This document shows positions 1-9,109 of a stretch of 64,000 nucleotides of DNA, in pieces (within the stretch, counting starts at the first letter, position 1; each line of letters begins with the position of its first letter). Source of the stretch: a bacterium. Its GTDB lineage: Bacteria > Sumerlaeota > Sumerlaeia > SLMS01. The notes beneath the pieces are model-generated. The model worked only from the letters and a program-made list of their open reading frames with translations. It had not been told where the DNA came from and made no database searches. The DNA is taken from contig WGMQ01000020.1 of NCBI GenBank assembly GCA_016125005.1, forward strand, positions 62,001-126,000, in the 5' to 3' direction. A program made the position numbers and the translations under genes.

Positions 1-3000
1 TGTTTATCGGCGAGGTTCCGATGAAGGAGATGCCGTCCTGGATGCTCGGGTCGTAGTAGTATGCCTGAACGCAGCGACCGCCGCGACGCTCGAAGGCGAG
101 CCAGAGGCGCTCATTGGAGAGCACGTACTCGGACTCTCCGTCCTGATCGAGGTCGATGGCCGTGACGCTCACGCCTGCCGGACGGGAGCCGGTCTTGACC
201 GATTCCACCCATTGTGATGCCGCGGTGGTGATGGTGATGCCGCGCAGGTGATTGTGGAGCGTAAAGGCCCAACCAGAGACGCGATCGTAGGTGGTGTCGG
301 GAGAGGTCCACTGCTTGTAGTTACTACCCGGTGTCCGCTCGTAGTTCGTGTTGTCCTCATCGTGCCAGGCGGTCTCGTAGATCATGGCCTGATAAGCCCG
401 CTCGGCAAGTCGACGGATGCTGTTGGAGGGGGCGGCCTGAACAGCGGCCCAAGTGTCGTGAATGATGGTCCCGCTGGTGCCAAGCTCACCGAAGACCTTG
501 CCGCTCGGCATCGCTGTGCCGCTGCCGATGGTTCCACTCGTGACAGGCACCGCGTTGCGGAAGGACTCCTCCTGCGCGCTGCCGTTGTACCAGTTCGCGT
601 AGGAATCCTCCGTGGCGTGGTGGAGGTAGTCGTAGGTATCGAAGGGCTTGTTGCCGATGTCGCCGTGGGAAACGACCCAGTTGCTGCTGTACTGGGGATG
701 GGACGTGTTCGTGGCCCGATGGAGGATGTCCTTCAGCGTCACGACCTCGATCCACGGATGGTTGGCGACCCAGCGCATCACGTCGTTGTATTGGACGGCG
801 TTGTTGTTGTAGCCGGAGCCGAAGCTGTATCCTGCCAGCGCCTCCCAGTCGTCGAAGATCAGCGTGAGTTGCTCCTGGTCGGTATCCAGCGCCTTGTATA
901 GCAGGTTGGTGCGCCAGTTCATGTTCGCGCCGCCGTCCTGCGGCCAGAACTTGTACTGGTCCTCATTGTCGTTGATCTGGAACGTATAGACGCCATTGAT
1001 CAGCATGATCTTGTGCTGACGCGGGATGCCGTACTCGCCGCCGATACCGGTCCAGTTGTCGTTCGGGTATAGCCAGTTGCGGATGTGGGCCACTTCATCG
1101 AGGTACGTTGCCCGGTAGGGCGAATCCACGATGTCGTCGAAGACGTCGCGACCGCTGGCGGCGGCGACGCTGTTGATGACGCGCTCGGGAACGTGCATCA
1201 CCTCCATGTCGGTGCCGTCGATACCCCAAAGGGATGTCGTCAGGTCGTCGAAGCGGGCGATGGAGTTGATGTTCACAGGCCCCGTGAAGAAGGGCATGAT
1301 GTGCTCGGAGAACACGCCGCCAATCAGTGCACCAGGATCGCTGCTCTGGTCCTCGTCGACGAAGGTGCCAACGTAGTCGATGAAGGCATCGCCGTCCCAA
1401 ACCGGGTTGGCGTCCTCGATCCAGTGAATCGCGGAGATGAGCGTGGCGCTCATGTGGATGTTGATCGGCACCTGGAAGATGCGGTGGGTGTCGAGCGTCA
1501 GGCGGAAGCCGCTGGGCGCTCCGACGCCGGTGGTGGCGGCGCTCTTGTAGATGCGATCACGCATTCCATCGCCGCGGTTCAGCGACTGGTTGCCGTGTGC
1601 GATCGTGGCGAACTTCGCGCGGCCCGGCTTGTTGGTGCTCGGGATGCCGCCCGCGAATCCGATGTTGTCGGAGACGCTGGTGGCGAAGTCCTTGGCGGAG
1701 AAAGCCATCAGCTTGAACGCTGAGGTGCCGTCCCAGCCTGCATCGCGCAGGGCCTGCTGCGTGACACCGAACTCGACCGAATCCAGATCCGAGCGCCAGT
1801 ACGCGCCAAGATGGGCTCCAGCGACTGCCTGACCATTCGAGCGAATGACCCCGAAGTTGGTGGCGTCATAGGTCGCCACGGCCAGATCCCATGCGTCGGT
1901 GGTGGTGCCGCCGATGCCGTTGGGAAGCGTCGTCGAACCGCCGCTTGCGCAGTCGATGAGCACGTATAGATCGGCGTTCCCCTGCTCGGCCAGGATACCC
2001 AGTTCGAGCAAGTCCAGGCGCAGGTAGAGGTTGTTCGATTCCAGGCGGCTATACAGCGCGACCAAGTCACGCGAACCATCGTAGCCATCCTGCGCAACGG
2101 CGTCGTTCGTATCGAGCGCCCGCAGGTCGTTCGCGTTCCAGTCCTGGAACTCTTCGTAGTACTGGGTGCCCTCGGTGTTGGTGCCAATGGAGGGACCGCG
2201 ACCGATCGTAATCGGACGGACCACCGGCCCGGGAGTACCGATCGTGACTGTGGCAGTCACTACAGCGGGAGAGTTGGTCGCGTTGCCCGCGACCTGAATG
2301 CCCGCAACGTAGGTGCCTGCCGAGAGGCCGCTCGTGTTCCACGTGATGGTGACTGTATCCGCCTCGCCGGTGGATGAACCGCTGGCGGGTGACACGTTGA
2401 GGAACGCGACCCCGTCGCCCGTGTCGACCTTCGTGACGGTGTAGTTGAGCGTATTGGCACCGCCGTTACGAACCGTGAAGGTGGAATTGGCGGGAGTGGC
2501 ACCCACGTTGGCGGTCGCGTTGACGCTGTTGGTGCTCAACGTGATCACCGGCTCGGAGGCGACTGCCGTCAGGAAGTTCCAGTTCGCGCCGTTATTGTTG
2601 TCCCAGTTGTTGTTTCCGTCATTGAAGACGAAGTTGAGGCTGGTTGCTCCGGCCGGGATCGTAATGTCGGCGTACCACATGCCGCCCTGACCGCTGTTGA
2701 CCAGAGGGGTGGAGGTGACGCTTTCCCATCCGGCCTGGCCGTCGGCGCCGCCGTTGATACCCCAGTGGGCGTTGTAGGCGGTGCGGCCGGAGATGGAGCC
2801 GCTGGCGCTGGCGTACCAGATACGGGCGCCAGCACCGGCAACGGGCGGATTCGGAACCACCGTGGTGGTGGTCGGAAGCGCCGTCTGGACGGAAAGGGTC
2901 ACCGTCACCGCCTGCGGAGAGTTGGTGGCGTTTCCGCTGATGACGAGGTTGGCCGTGTAGCTGCCGAGCGCCAGTGAGGCTGAGTCGAAGGTGACTGTCA

Positions 3001-6000
3001 CCGTGTCGGCTTCACCGGTGGAGCTTCCGGAGGTCGTGTCGATGCTGAGCCAGTTCAGGCCACTGCCCGTGTCGGACTCGGCGATCGTATAGTTCAGAGT
3101 TCCACCGCCGAGATTCCGCACCGTAAACGTCTGGCTTGCCGCACTGCCGCCAACGGTCGTGCTGGCGTTCACAGCGTTTGTCGAGAGCGAGATCAGCGGT
3201 TCGTTCGAAGTCGCTGTCAGGAAGTTCCAGTTGGCGTTGCTGTTGTTGTCCCAGTTTCCGTTTCCATCGTTGAAAACGAAGTTCAGGCTGGTGGCTCCGG
3301 CCGGGACGGTAATGTCGGCATACCACATGCCGCCCTGCTGGGCATTGACCATCGCTGTGGTCGTGACGCCCTGCCAAGGTGCGGTGCCATCGGCGCCGCC
3401 GTTGATTGCCCAGTAGAGGTTATAGGCGGTGCGTCCGGAGATCGGGCCGACACCGGACGCATACCAAACGCGCGCCGCAGCACCGGCAACCGGCGGGTTC
3501 GGTACCACCGTGGTGGTGCTGGGGATCGAGGCCTGCACGGCCAGATTCACCGTCACAGTCTGCGGAGAGTTGGTGGCGTTCCCCGCGATAACGAGGTCGG
3601 CGGAATAATCACCGGCCGCCAGCGCACTGTTGGCGAAATTGACGGTAATGGTGTCGTTCTCACCGGTGGAAGTGCCGGAGGCGGGAGACACGCTCAGCCA
3701 GTCGGTGTCATTGCCGGTGTCCGACTTGGTGATGGTGTAATCGAGAGTTCCGACCCCCGAGTTTCGGATCGTGAACGTCCGCGAGGCGGCGTTGGTACCA
3801 ACTGTGCCCGTTGCGGAAACACTGGTGCCACTCACTTGAATGATCGGGTCCGCGCCGGTTCCGGTAACCGTCAACGTCACGGTCGCCGTGAGCGGACTGT
3901 TCGTGGAATTGCCCGAGAAGTCGACCTCCGCCGTATAGACACCCGGTTCGAGATTCTCGGGGTTGACGGACAGCGTGAGATCCGTGCTGCCTGCCGCGGC
4001 AACGGTGCCTTGTGCGGGCGAAACGGACAACCAATCCTGTCCACCACCAAGAGCCTCCCCCGCGCCCACCTTGGCGAAGGGAACCGTATAGACGTCCTCG
4101 TCCTCCCATTCGTTGGGGGAGTTGGATTGCGAAACCCCGGGCGTATTGGTGGCCGCCGGATCGACGGGGATGGTATCGACTCCGGAGAAGCCTTCACCAT
4201 GGCCAACGAACAACCCAATGGAGGCATTATCCAGATCGGGGTTCCCAATCAGGTTAAGGGGAATGGCCAGCTCGAAGAATGAATCGCGCGAAGTATTGTG
4301 ATCGGAGGTGCGGTAGTTCTTTCCGCCCGGTCCGATGATTGGTGCGCCTGCATCCGCCTTGGCGGAAGCTCCGTCCAATCCGACCGCGTCCTGATAGATC
4401 TGTCCGGGGGGACCGTAGGCGTCATTGTCCGGATCCCATCCGCCCTGATACTCGCAGAGAAACGGCCCCTGCCAGAAGTTGGAGGCGAAGTAGACCTGGT
4501 AGTCCGGCTGATCGGTGCCCGAGAAGCCATGCTTCTTCGTCCACATGTCGGAAAGGACTGCCGGGTTGCCATATCCGCCAGCACGGGTGTTGATGGCAAG
4601 GAACTGGGGCAGATTCATGTTCACCGGCGCAGTGCCCTGTGACGAACCGGCATTGGCCGGGTCTTCCACATCGACCACGTCGACCATCTGAATGCCGACG
4701 TATAGATTGCTGGCATCCCACGCTGCATACAAGGCCGTGTAATCGAGCTGCGTTTCGTGCGTGGACCAGTTGCCGCCCACGACGTTGGCGTGATCCCAGG
4801 CGGGCGAGCTGACGACCAGTTCGTTGGCAGTCCATTCACCCGCGGTGTTTGTGCCATCGATGGTGATGGTCTTGCGGCTGCCGGTCGCCTTTGCCACGGA
4901 CTTGGCGACAGGGAGGTAGTTCACCGTCGAGGTCCAGGTGAGGGAACTCGTCCCGCTGTTTCCGAGCGCCACGGTCCGTGTCGTCGCACTGGCCCCCTGG
5001 GGCAGCGAGACGGTGACGGTGTCGGGATTCAGAGTCATCACCGCGTTGCCGACATTGACCGGGGTGACGGCGTAGTTCCAATCGGCACCGCCGTTGTTAT
5101 CCCACGTGTTGTTCCCGTCGTTGAAGACGAAGTTGAGGCTCGTCGCGGACTCGGGGATGGTGATGTCGGCATACCAAATGCCATTTTGCTGGGCGTTGGT
5201 CATTGCCGTCGTGGTGACGCTCAGCCAAGTGCCTCCCTGGGTAAGACCACCGTTGATGCCCCAATAGAGGTTATAGTTCGCGCGACCGCCGATGGGGCCC
5301 GCGGTGCTCGCGTACCAGACCCGCGCCGCCTGTCCTGCCACGGGGGGATTGGGCGAAACAGTCGTGGTGGTGGGCACACTCTCGAGGATGGTGAGAGTAA
5401 CATCAACGCTCTGCGGACTGTTCGTTGCTCCGTTGGCCGAGAAGTCGATCCGCGCCTGGTAGCTCCCTGCCTCAAGTCCCGCGGTTGTATAGTTGATGGT
5501 GACGGTGGACGGGGCACCGGTGGAAGTGCCGGAAATCGGCATTACCGAGAGCCAACCCACGCCGTCGCCAAGGTCAACCTCGGTCGCTGTCCAGTCCAGC
5601 GATCCCCCACCGGCGTTGCTGACCGTGAAGGTACTGGGGTTGGCCGAACCACCCTGTGGCGCGGACTGCGTGATGGTGTTGGTGCTGAGCCCGATGGTGG
5701 GAGGAGGCACGGCGGCTATCGTCAGGGTCACCGGGACGGTGCGCGGCGAATTGGCCGCGTTGCCGGAGACGGTGATGGTGGCGTTGTAGGTCCCTTCCTG
5801 CAATCCCGTCGCGTCGTAAGTCACGTTGATCGTGTCGGTCTCCGTGGTTGCGGAACCCGACGTCGGGTTGACCGTCAGCCAGGCCGGGCCCGGGACGCCG
5901 ATCTGGGCCTTGATGACGTCAGCGGCGTCGACGACGCCGTCGCCATTGGCGTCCATTCCGCTCGAGCCGGAACCGGTCGTCAGGGCTGTGAGAACCTGCT

Positions 6001-8845
6001 GGGGAGTGGGCGGTGTCGGGAAGCCGTCATAGCTGCGCGCAACCGTGTAGTTCAGCGTTCCGCCGCCGGTATTGCGCACGGTGAAGGTGTCGGGGGCGAC
6101 AGAGCCTCCGGGCGCTGTGTTAGCGGCGATGGTCGACTTGTTGAGCGTCAGTTCCGGGTCAGTCGGAGGTGCAGTGACAACGATGTAGGCAGACTTGGCC
6201 TCGTCATCTGATCCAACGCTGTTTGTGGCGGTCAGGGTAACTGTGTAGGTACCCGGTGATGTATAGACATGGGTGGGATTCTGGGTGGTGCTGTCGGCGG
6301 TACCGTCGGTCTCGAAGTCCCACTCCCAGGACGTCGGCCCGTTGGTGCTCGAGTCTGTGAAGGTCACGCTGAGGGGCGCGTTGCCTGTCAGAGGAGTCGC
6401 AGAGAAGGCGGCCACAGGCGCGAGCGGTCCTGTCGCTTCGGATGCAGAGAAGTTCCAGTTGGCTCCGCCATTGTTGTCCCAGGTCCCCGAACCGTTGTTG
6501 AATACCATGTTGATCGAGGTGGCGTCGGCGGGCACGGTGTAGGTGTAGGTCCAGAGCCCATTGCCCGCATTCGTCATGGTGGCGTCGGGACTGACGGCGC
6601 CGCCGGCGTAGTTGTTCTTCCCATAGTGCATGTAGACTTGGGCGGCTCCGGCCAGGTTGCGGCCGTTTGAATCGTAGGTCACGGTCACGTTCTGACCGCG
6701 CACCGCCGGGTCGGGAGAGATCGTGGCGACATCATTGCCGTTTCCGCCGCCACCGCCGGTGGCACCACTGCCATCGCCGATAAAGACGTGCTGGATGGCG
6801 GAGCGGGAGACGTTACCGAGCGAATCGGTCGCCTCGACGTAGTAGTCGATCAGGACCGAGCGCAGGTCCTTCACCTCGGCGCTGAAGTGCCAGGGCATGG
6901 TGCTCGGAAGCAGCTCGGGGCCACCAATCAGGCTGTAATTGACGTCCGGGCGGTCATAGACGTCGCCGCGAGGGAAGGCGCGCCCGGTCATAGAAATGCT
7001 CTGCCAATTGCCAACGCCTGAACCACCGGCGAAGGTCTCGTTCTCGTTGCTGCTGAGCGGATTGGTTCCGTCGTTGTCTATACGATACTTGAGGACCGCG
7101 GTCGGCGGACCACTGACATCCGCGACAAAAGTCCAGATGGTGAAGTCGCCATCGTCGATGAACTGGCGCCCCTGGTATTGGCTGCTGGCGTAGGCCACGC
7201 CAAAGTTGAGACTGCCGGGATTGTAGGGGAAGCGCTGAGGGACGAAGATGGTCGGCGGTGTGTCGTCGTTGGCGGCACCAGCCGATAGGATTCCGCCGAT
7301 CAGCTCGTCCACCTTGAGTGCGCCGAGCGTCCCCTTGATGGAGAAGTCTTCCACGTTGCCGTAGTAGACATTCCCGGAGTCGAAGGATCCGAGGTAATAG
7401 TGCCAGGCGCGGTCGATGGCATGCGTGCTGGCATCGGGCTCAAGGATCTTGGCGAAGTTGCGCGTATAGGATGGGGTTAGTTGCTCGGCGGTCAGGATCT
7501 TGTTGAGCGTCTCGTGGAAGATTGCCATCTCGCGAACCTTCTCGTGCCAGCCATTTGCCGGATCGAGATTTCCTGCCTGGTCGAGAAGCGGATAGTTCCA
7601 GTTGATGTAACTCGGCGACCCGAAGTCGCCATCAGCATTCACCCATCCGCCGTCCTCGACGTGAATGACACTGCTGGTGCTGGGCGGGAAGTCATGGAGG
7701 TACTGGGAAATCGAGGTGACCTCGCCGCCGCGACTGCGCGCGTCGTTGGCGAGGTTGCGGAGGTTCTCCATATAATAGGAGTAGCCGCCTGCGTAGGCAT
7801 TGTCGCCGTCATGGCTCATCAGCACGAGGGATGGTTGGCTTGGATTGTTGCGGGCCATGAGGTCGGTGAGCATCTGCGCGTTGACCTGACCGTAGCCCTC
7901 CAACCAACCCCAGCCCTGGTCCGCGGGCACTACGATGAGCTTCTGCTCCTCGCCGGTCTCCGGGTTCACCCACTTTTGGTAGGCAGGCTGGTACGACATC
8001 GGGTTTGCGTTAACCGGAGCAACGCCTCGCTGGATGCTGGTCCGGATGAACTGTTCGCCGTTGGGATTGATCTGGTCGGCCTTGTTGGGTGGGTCGCACC
8101 CGATGCCGCCCTGACCAAACTGGATTGGGAAATCGGGGCATGCGCGCGCGATGTGCTCGCCCGAGACGATGCTCCAATCGATGTTCAGTCGCTTTAGCAC
8201 CGGGATCAGCCGGACTGACCAGGTCATCTCGGTGGGAAAGAAACCGCGATCGACGGCATTGTCGCCAAACTCGCGGCGGATCATCTCCTGCTGCAGGCGA
8301 ATCGACATGTAGTTGGCCTCATCCGGCAGCAGGCCGGTCAAGCCGTGGTGGAAGGAGAAGTTCGTGAACTCGAGCCGGGAGTAGCCATTGGTCGTTGTCC
8401 ACGAGTTCGCTTCCGCCAGTCCGTTCTTCCAGCTGGGACTAAACCCAAGCTGATTGGCGAGGCCCAGGCTGCGCACATTCTGCATCAGCGCGCCCGAGTA
8501 GCTCACCACCACGCCCGACTTGGCGTGGTCGCCGAAGGTGGCCAAAGCGTCCCGCATGCGGTATTGATAGGCGGCGATTCGATCATCGAGCCCGAAGATG
8601 CCACGCAAATTGTTTGTGGGGTGCGGACTTCCATTATCCTTCTGTTGGATGGAATCCCATGCGTACTCGTATCGGTCCACCCCCCCGTTGCGATTTTGTC
8701 CATTCCAGTAAATCGGCTGGTGGACGTGCCAGTGCCAGGTGAGCTTTGGGTTCGTGTTCCCCTGTGCGGGAGCGAGTCCGACAAACGCCGTGGACATCGC
8801 GGCAGCCGCCAGCAGTGGGACCATTGCGCGCTTGAATCTTTGCAT
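1..8845 (-). CDS. Giant secreted GH57-type glycoside hydrolase with starch-binding, BACON/Ig-like, PKD and dockerin-like modules (C-terminus beyond window)
   Basis: The frame is open from ATG 8845 to the window edge, giving 2948 visible residues; the stop lies outside. Residues 1-28 form a signal peptide (basic start, hydrophobic core, APAQG). A GH57-like catalytic region follows: WHWHVHQP at about 37-44, FFPTEMTW near 205 and LMSHDGDN near 341, which match the HQP, glutamate and aspartate regions of the family. The middle holds four CBM25-like modules, repeated BACON/Ig-like units with the phrase WLSVSPASGTSTGE, a PKD domain (WEWDFETDGTADS), two CBM9/DOMON-like stretches and a dockerin-like loop near 963-982. 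The C-terminal part (IFDDWE; DLDQDGESEYVLSNERLW) resembles the beta-rich end of GH57 alpha-amylase-type enzymes. Role by family: hydrolysis of alpha-glucans outside the cytoplasm; the substrate is inferred. No convincing ribosome-binding site precedes the ATG. Confidence 0.85.
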   Translation of the reverse strand, partial: MQRFKRAMVPLLAAAAMSTAFVGLAPAQGNTNPKLTWHWHVHQPIYWNGQNRNGGVDRYEYAWDSIQQKDNGSPHPTNNLRGIFGLDDRIAAYQYRMRDALATFGDHAKSGVVVSYSGALMQNVRSLGLANQLGFSPSWKNGLAEANSWTTTNGYSRLEFTNFSFHHGLTGLLPDEANYMSIRLQQEMIRREFGDNAVDRGFFPTEMTWSVRLIPVLKRLNIDWSIVSGEHIARACPDFPIQFGQGGIGCDPPNKADQINPNGEQFIRTSIQRGVAPVNANPMSYQPAYQKWVNPETGEEQKLIVVPADQGWGWLEGYGQVNAQMLTDLMARNNPSQPSLVLMSHDGDNAYAGGYSYYMENLRNLANDARSRGGEVTSISQYLHDFPPSTSSVIHVEDGGWVNADGDFGSPSYINWNYPLLDQAGNLDPANGWHEKVREMAIFHETLNKILTAEQLTPSYTRNFAKILEPDASTHAIDRAWHYYLGSFDSGNVYYGNVEDFSIKGTLGALKVDELIGGILSAGAANDDTPPTIFVPQRFPYNPGSLNFGVAYASSQYQGRQFIDDGDFTIWTFVADVSGPPTAVLKYRIDNDGTNPLSSNENETFAGGSGVGNWQSISMTGRAFPRGDVYDRPDVNYSLIGGPELLPSTMPWHFSAEVKDLRSVLIDYYVEATDSLGNVSRSAIQHVFIGDGSGATGGGGGNGNDVATISPDPAVRGQNVTVTYDSNGRNLAGAAQVYMHYGKNNYAGGAVSPDATMTNAGNGLWTYTYTVPADATSINMVFNNGSGTWDNNGGANWNFSASEATGPLAPVAAFSATPLTGNAPLSVTFTDSSTNGPTSWEWDFETDGTADSTTQNPTHVYTSPGTYTVTLTATNSVGSDDEAKSAYIVVTAPPTDPELTLNKSTIAANTAPGGSVAPDTFTVRNTGGGTLNYTVARSYDGFPTPPTPQQVLTALTTGSGSSGMDANGDGVVDAADVIKAQIGVPGPAWLTVNPTSGSATTETDTINVTYDATGLQEGTYNATITVSGNAANSPRTVPVTLTIAAVPPPTIGLSTNTITQSAPQGGSANPSTFTVSNAGGGSLDWTATEVDLGDGVGWLSVMPISGTSTGAPSTVTINYTTAGLEAGSYQARIDFSANGATNSPQSVDVTLTILESVPTTTTVSPNPPVAGQAARVWYASTAGPIGGRANYNLYWGINGGLTQGGTWLSVTTTAMTNAQQNGIWYADITIPESATSLNFVFNDGNNTWDNNGGADWNYAVTPVNVGNAVMTLNPDTVTVSLPQGASATTRTVALGNSGTSSLTWTSTVNYLPVAKSVAKATGSRKTITIDGTNTAGEWTANELVVSSPAWDHANVVGGNWSTHETQLDYTALYAAWDASNLYVGIQMVDVVDVEDPANAGSSQGTAPVNMNLPQFLAINTRAGGYGNPAVLSDMWTKKHGFSGTDQPDYQVYFASNFWQGPFLCEYQGGWDPDNDAYGPPGQIYQDAVGLDGASAKADAGAPIIGPGGKNYRTSDHNTSRDSFFELAIPLNLIGNPDLDNASIGLFVGHGEGFSGVDTIPVDPAATNTPGVSQSNSPNEWEDEDVYTVPFAKVGAGEALGGGQDWLSVSPAQGTVAAAGSTDLTLSVNPENLEPGVYTAEVDFSGNSTNSPLTATVTLTVTGTGADPIIQVSGTSVSATGTVGTNAASRTFTIRNSGVGTLDYTITKSDTGNDTDWLSVSPASGTSTGENDTITVNFANSALAAGDYSADLVIAGNATNSPQTVTVNLAVQASIPSTTTVVPNPPVAGAAARVWYASGVGPISGRTAYNLYWAINGGADGTAPWQGVTTTAMVNAQQGGMWYADITVPAGATSLNFVFNDGNGNWDNNSNANWNFLTATSNEPLISLSTNAVNASTTVGGSAASQTFTVRNLGGGTLNYTIAESDTGSGLNWLSIDTTSGSSTGEADTVTVTFDSASLALGSYTANLVISGNATNSPQAVTVTLSVQTALPTTTTVVPNPPVAGAGARIWYASASGSISGRTAYNAHWGINGGADGQAGWESVTSTPLVNSGQGGMWYADITIPAGATSLNFVFNDGNNNWDNNNGANWNFLTAVASEPVITLSTNSVNATANVGATPANSTFTVRNGGANTLNYTVTKVDTGDGVAFLNVSPASGSSTGEADTVTITWNTSGLSAGTYVAGIQVAGNATNSPAVVTATVTIGTPGPVVRPITIGRGPSIGTNTEGTQYYEEFQDWNANDLRALDTNDAVAQDGYDGSRDLVALYSRLESNNLYLRLDLLELGILAEQGNADLYVLIDCASGGSTTLPNGIGGTTTDAWDLAVATYDATNFGVIRSNGQAVAGAHLGAYWRSDLDSVEFGVTQQALRDAGWDGTSAFKLMAFSAKDFATSVSDNIGFAGGIPSTNKPGRAKFATIAHGNQSLNRGDGMRDRIYKSAATTGVGAPSGFRLTLDTHRIFQVPINIHMSATLISAIHWIEDANPVWDGDAFIDYVGTFVDEDQSSDPGALIGGVFSEHIMPFFTGPVNINSIARFDDLTTSLWGIDGTDMEVMHVPERVINSVAAASGRDVFDDIVDSPYRATYLDEVAHIRNWLYPNDNWTGIGGEYGIPRQHKIMLINGVYTFQINDNEDQYKFWPQDGGANMNWRTNLLYKALDTDQEQLTLIFDDWEALAGYSFGSGYNNNAVQYNDVMRWVANHPWIEVVTLKDILHRATNTSHPQYSSNWVVSHGDIGNKPFDTYDYLHHATEDSYANWYNGSAQEESFRNAVPVTSGTIGSGTAMPSGKVFGELGTSGTIIHDTWAAVQAAPSNSIRRLAERAYQAMIYETAWHDEDNTNYERTPGSNYKQWTSPDTTYDRVSGWAFTLHNHLRGITITTAASQWVESVKTGSRPAGVSVTAIDLDQDGESEYVLSNERLWLAFERRGGRCVQAYYYDPSIQDGISFIGTSPIN
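2560..6730 (-). repeat. Four CBM25-like modules, two of them nearly identical in DNA
   Basis: Within the GH57 gene, modules lie at about 2571-2872, 3225-3525, 5070-5370 and 6440-6720. Each begins with P(N/D)P(P/A)V and RVWYAS-like text, continues through NLYWGINGG or a variant, and ends with FVFNDG and WDNN. The first two share long runs of matching bases (for example around 2571-2700 versus 3220-3350), which suggests recent tandem duplication; the third is clearly related and the fourth is diverged. The Trp/Tyr-rich signature matches starch-binding CBM25/26-type folds, a family inference from sequence pattern alone. Confidence 0.75.
5898..5958 (-). other. Internal dockerin-like calcium-binding loop
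   Basis: This segment encodes MDANGDGVVDAADVIKAQIG, an EF-hand-like loop with D-x-N-x-D-G-x-x-D spacing and the following helix, as in one half of a type I dockerin. It sits inside a BACON/Ig-like repeat rather than at the C-terminus. The 1570-aa protein at 31964-36676 ends with a related loop, DLNLDGVIDAADLMLLP, so the two secreted proteins share an adaptor-like or calcium-stabilised motif. Only a single F-hand is seen in each; classical dockerins have two. Confidence 0.7.
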
Positions 8846-9109
8846 GACTTGTTGCTCGTGCTCTCTCAAAATCGCCGGGACCGCGCCCGGGTTATACCTC
8901 GGTGAACGGCGCAACCAGAGCAAAGCATTGCACGCCACGCAAGCAGTTTTGGACCGTTCGCCTTGGCATGGGCTGGTCCCAGAGACATGCCTTTGATAAC
9001 AATCTCAAAGCAAGACTCCTTCAGAGAATTGACTTGCCGCCCGCGCTGCGATGTCACAAGCTTGGGCGAACTGCTTCTATCACTTATCGAAGATTCGGGA
9101 GATTGTCCT
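8846..9109. promoter_or_regulatory. Divergent intergenic region
   Basis: These 264 bases separate the divergently transcribed GH57 gene and response regulator, so they should contain promoters for both. A TTGACT box at 9029-9034 could be a -35 element for the regulator, but the matching -10 region (about 9052-9057) is poor. No sigma-54 site with correct GG-N10-GC spacing was found by eye. GGGAG at 9097-9101 is a good ribosome-binding site for the ATG at 9110. Confidence 0.4.

Noticed and set aside
248-901. 217-aa plus-strand open frame
   Set aside because: Exact antisense register of the GH57 coding frame with no ribosome-binding site or recognisable protein features.
4757-6211. 484-aa plus-strand open frame
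   Set aside because: It is the in-register antisense of the GH57 gene, whose repeats are low in antisense stops; its product is Arg/Gly/Val-rich without any domain.
8963-9109. 49-residue extension of the NtrC-type regulator
   Set aside because: No conserved receiver sequence in it and no ribosome-binding site; GGGAG precedes ATG 9110.
8846-9109. Sigma-54 promoter for the GH57 gene
   Set aside because: TGGCGTGCAATGC-like text on the minus strand near 8930-8945 lacks the GG-N10-GC spacing required.
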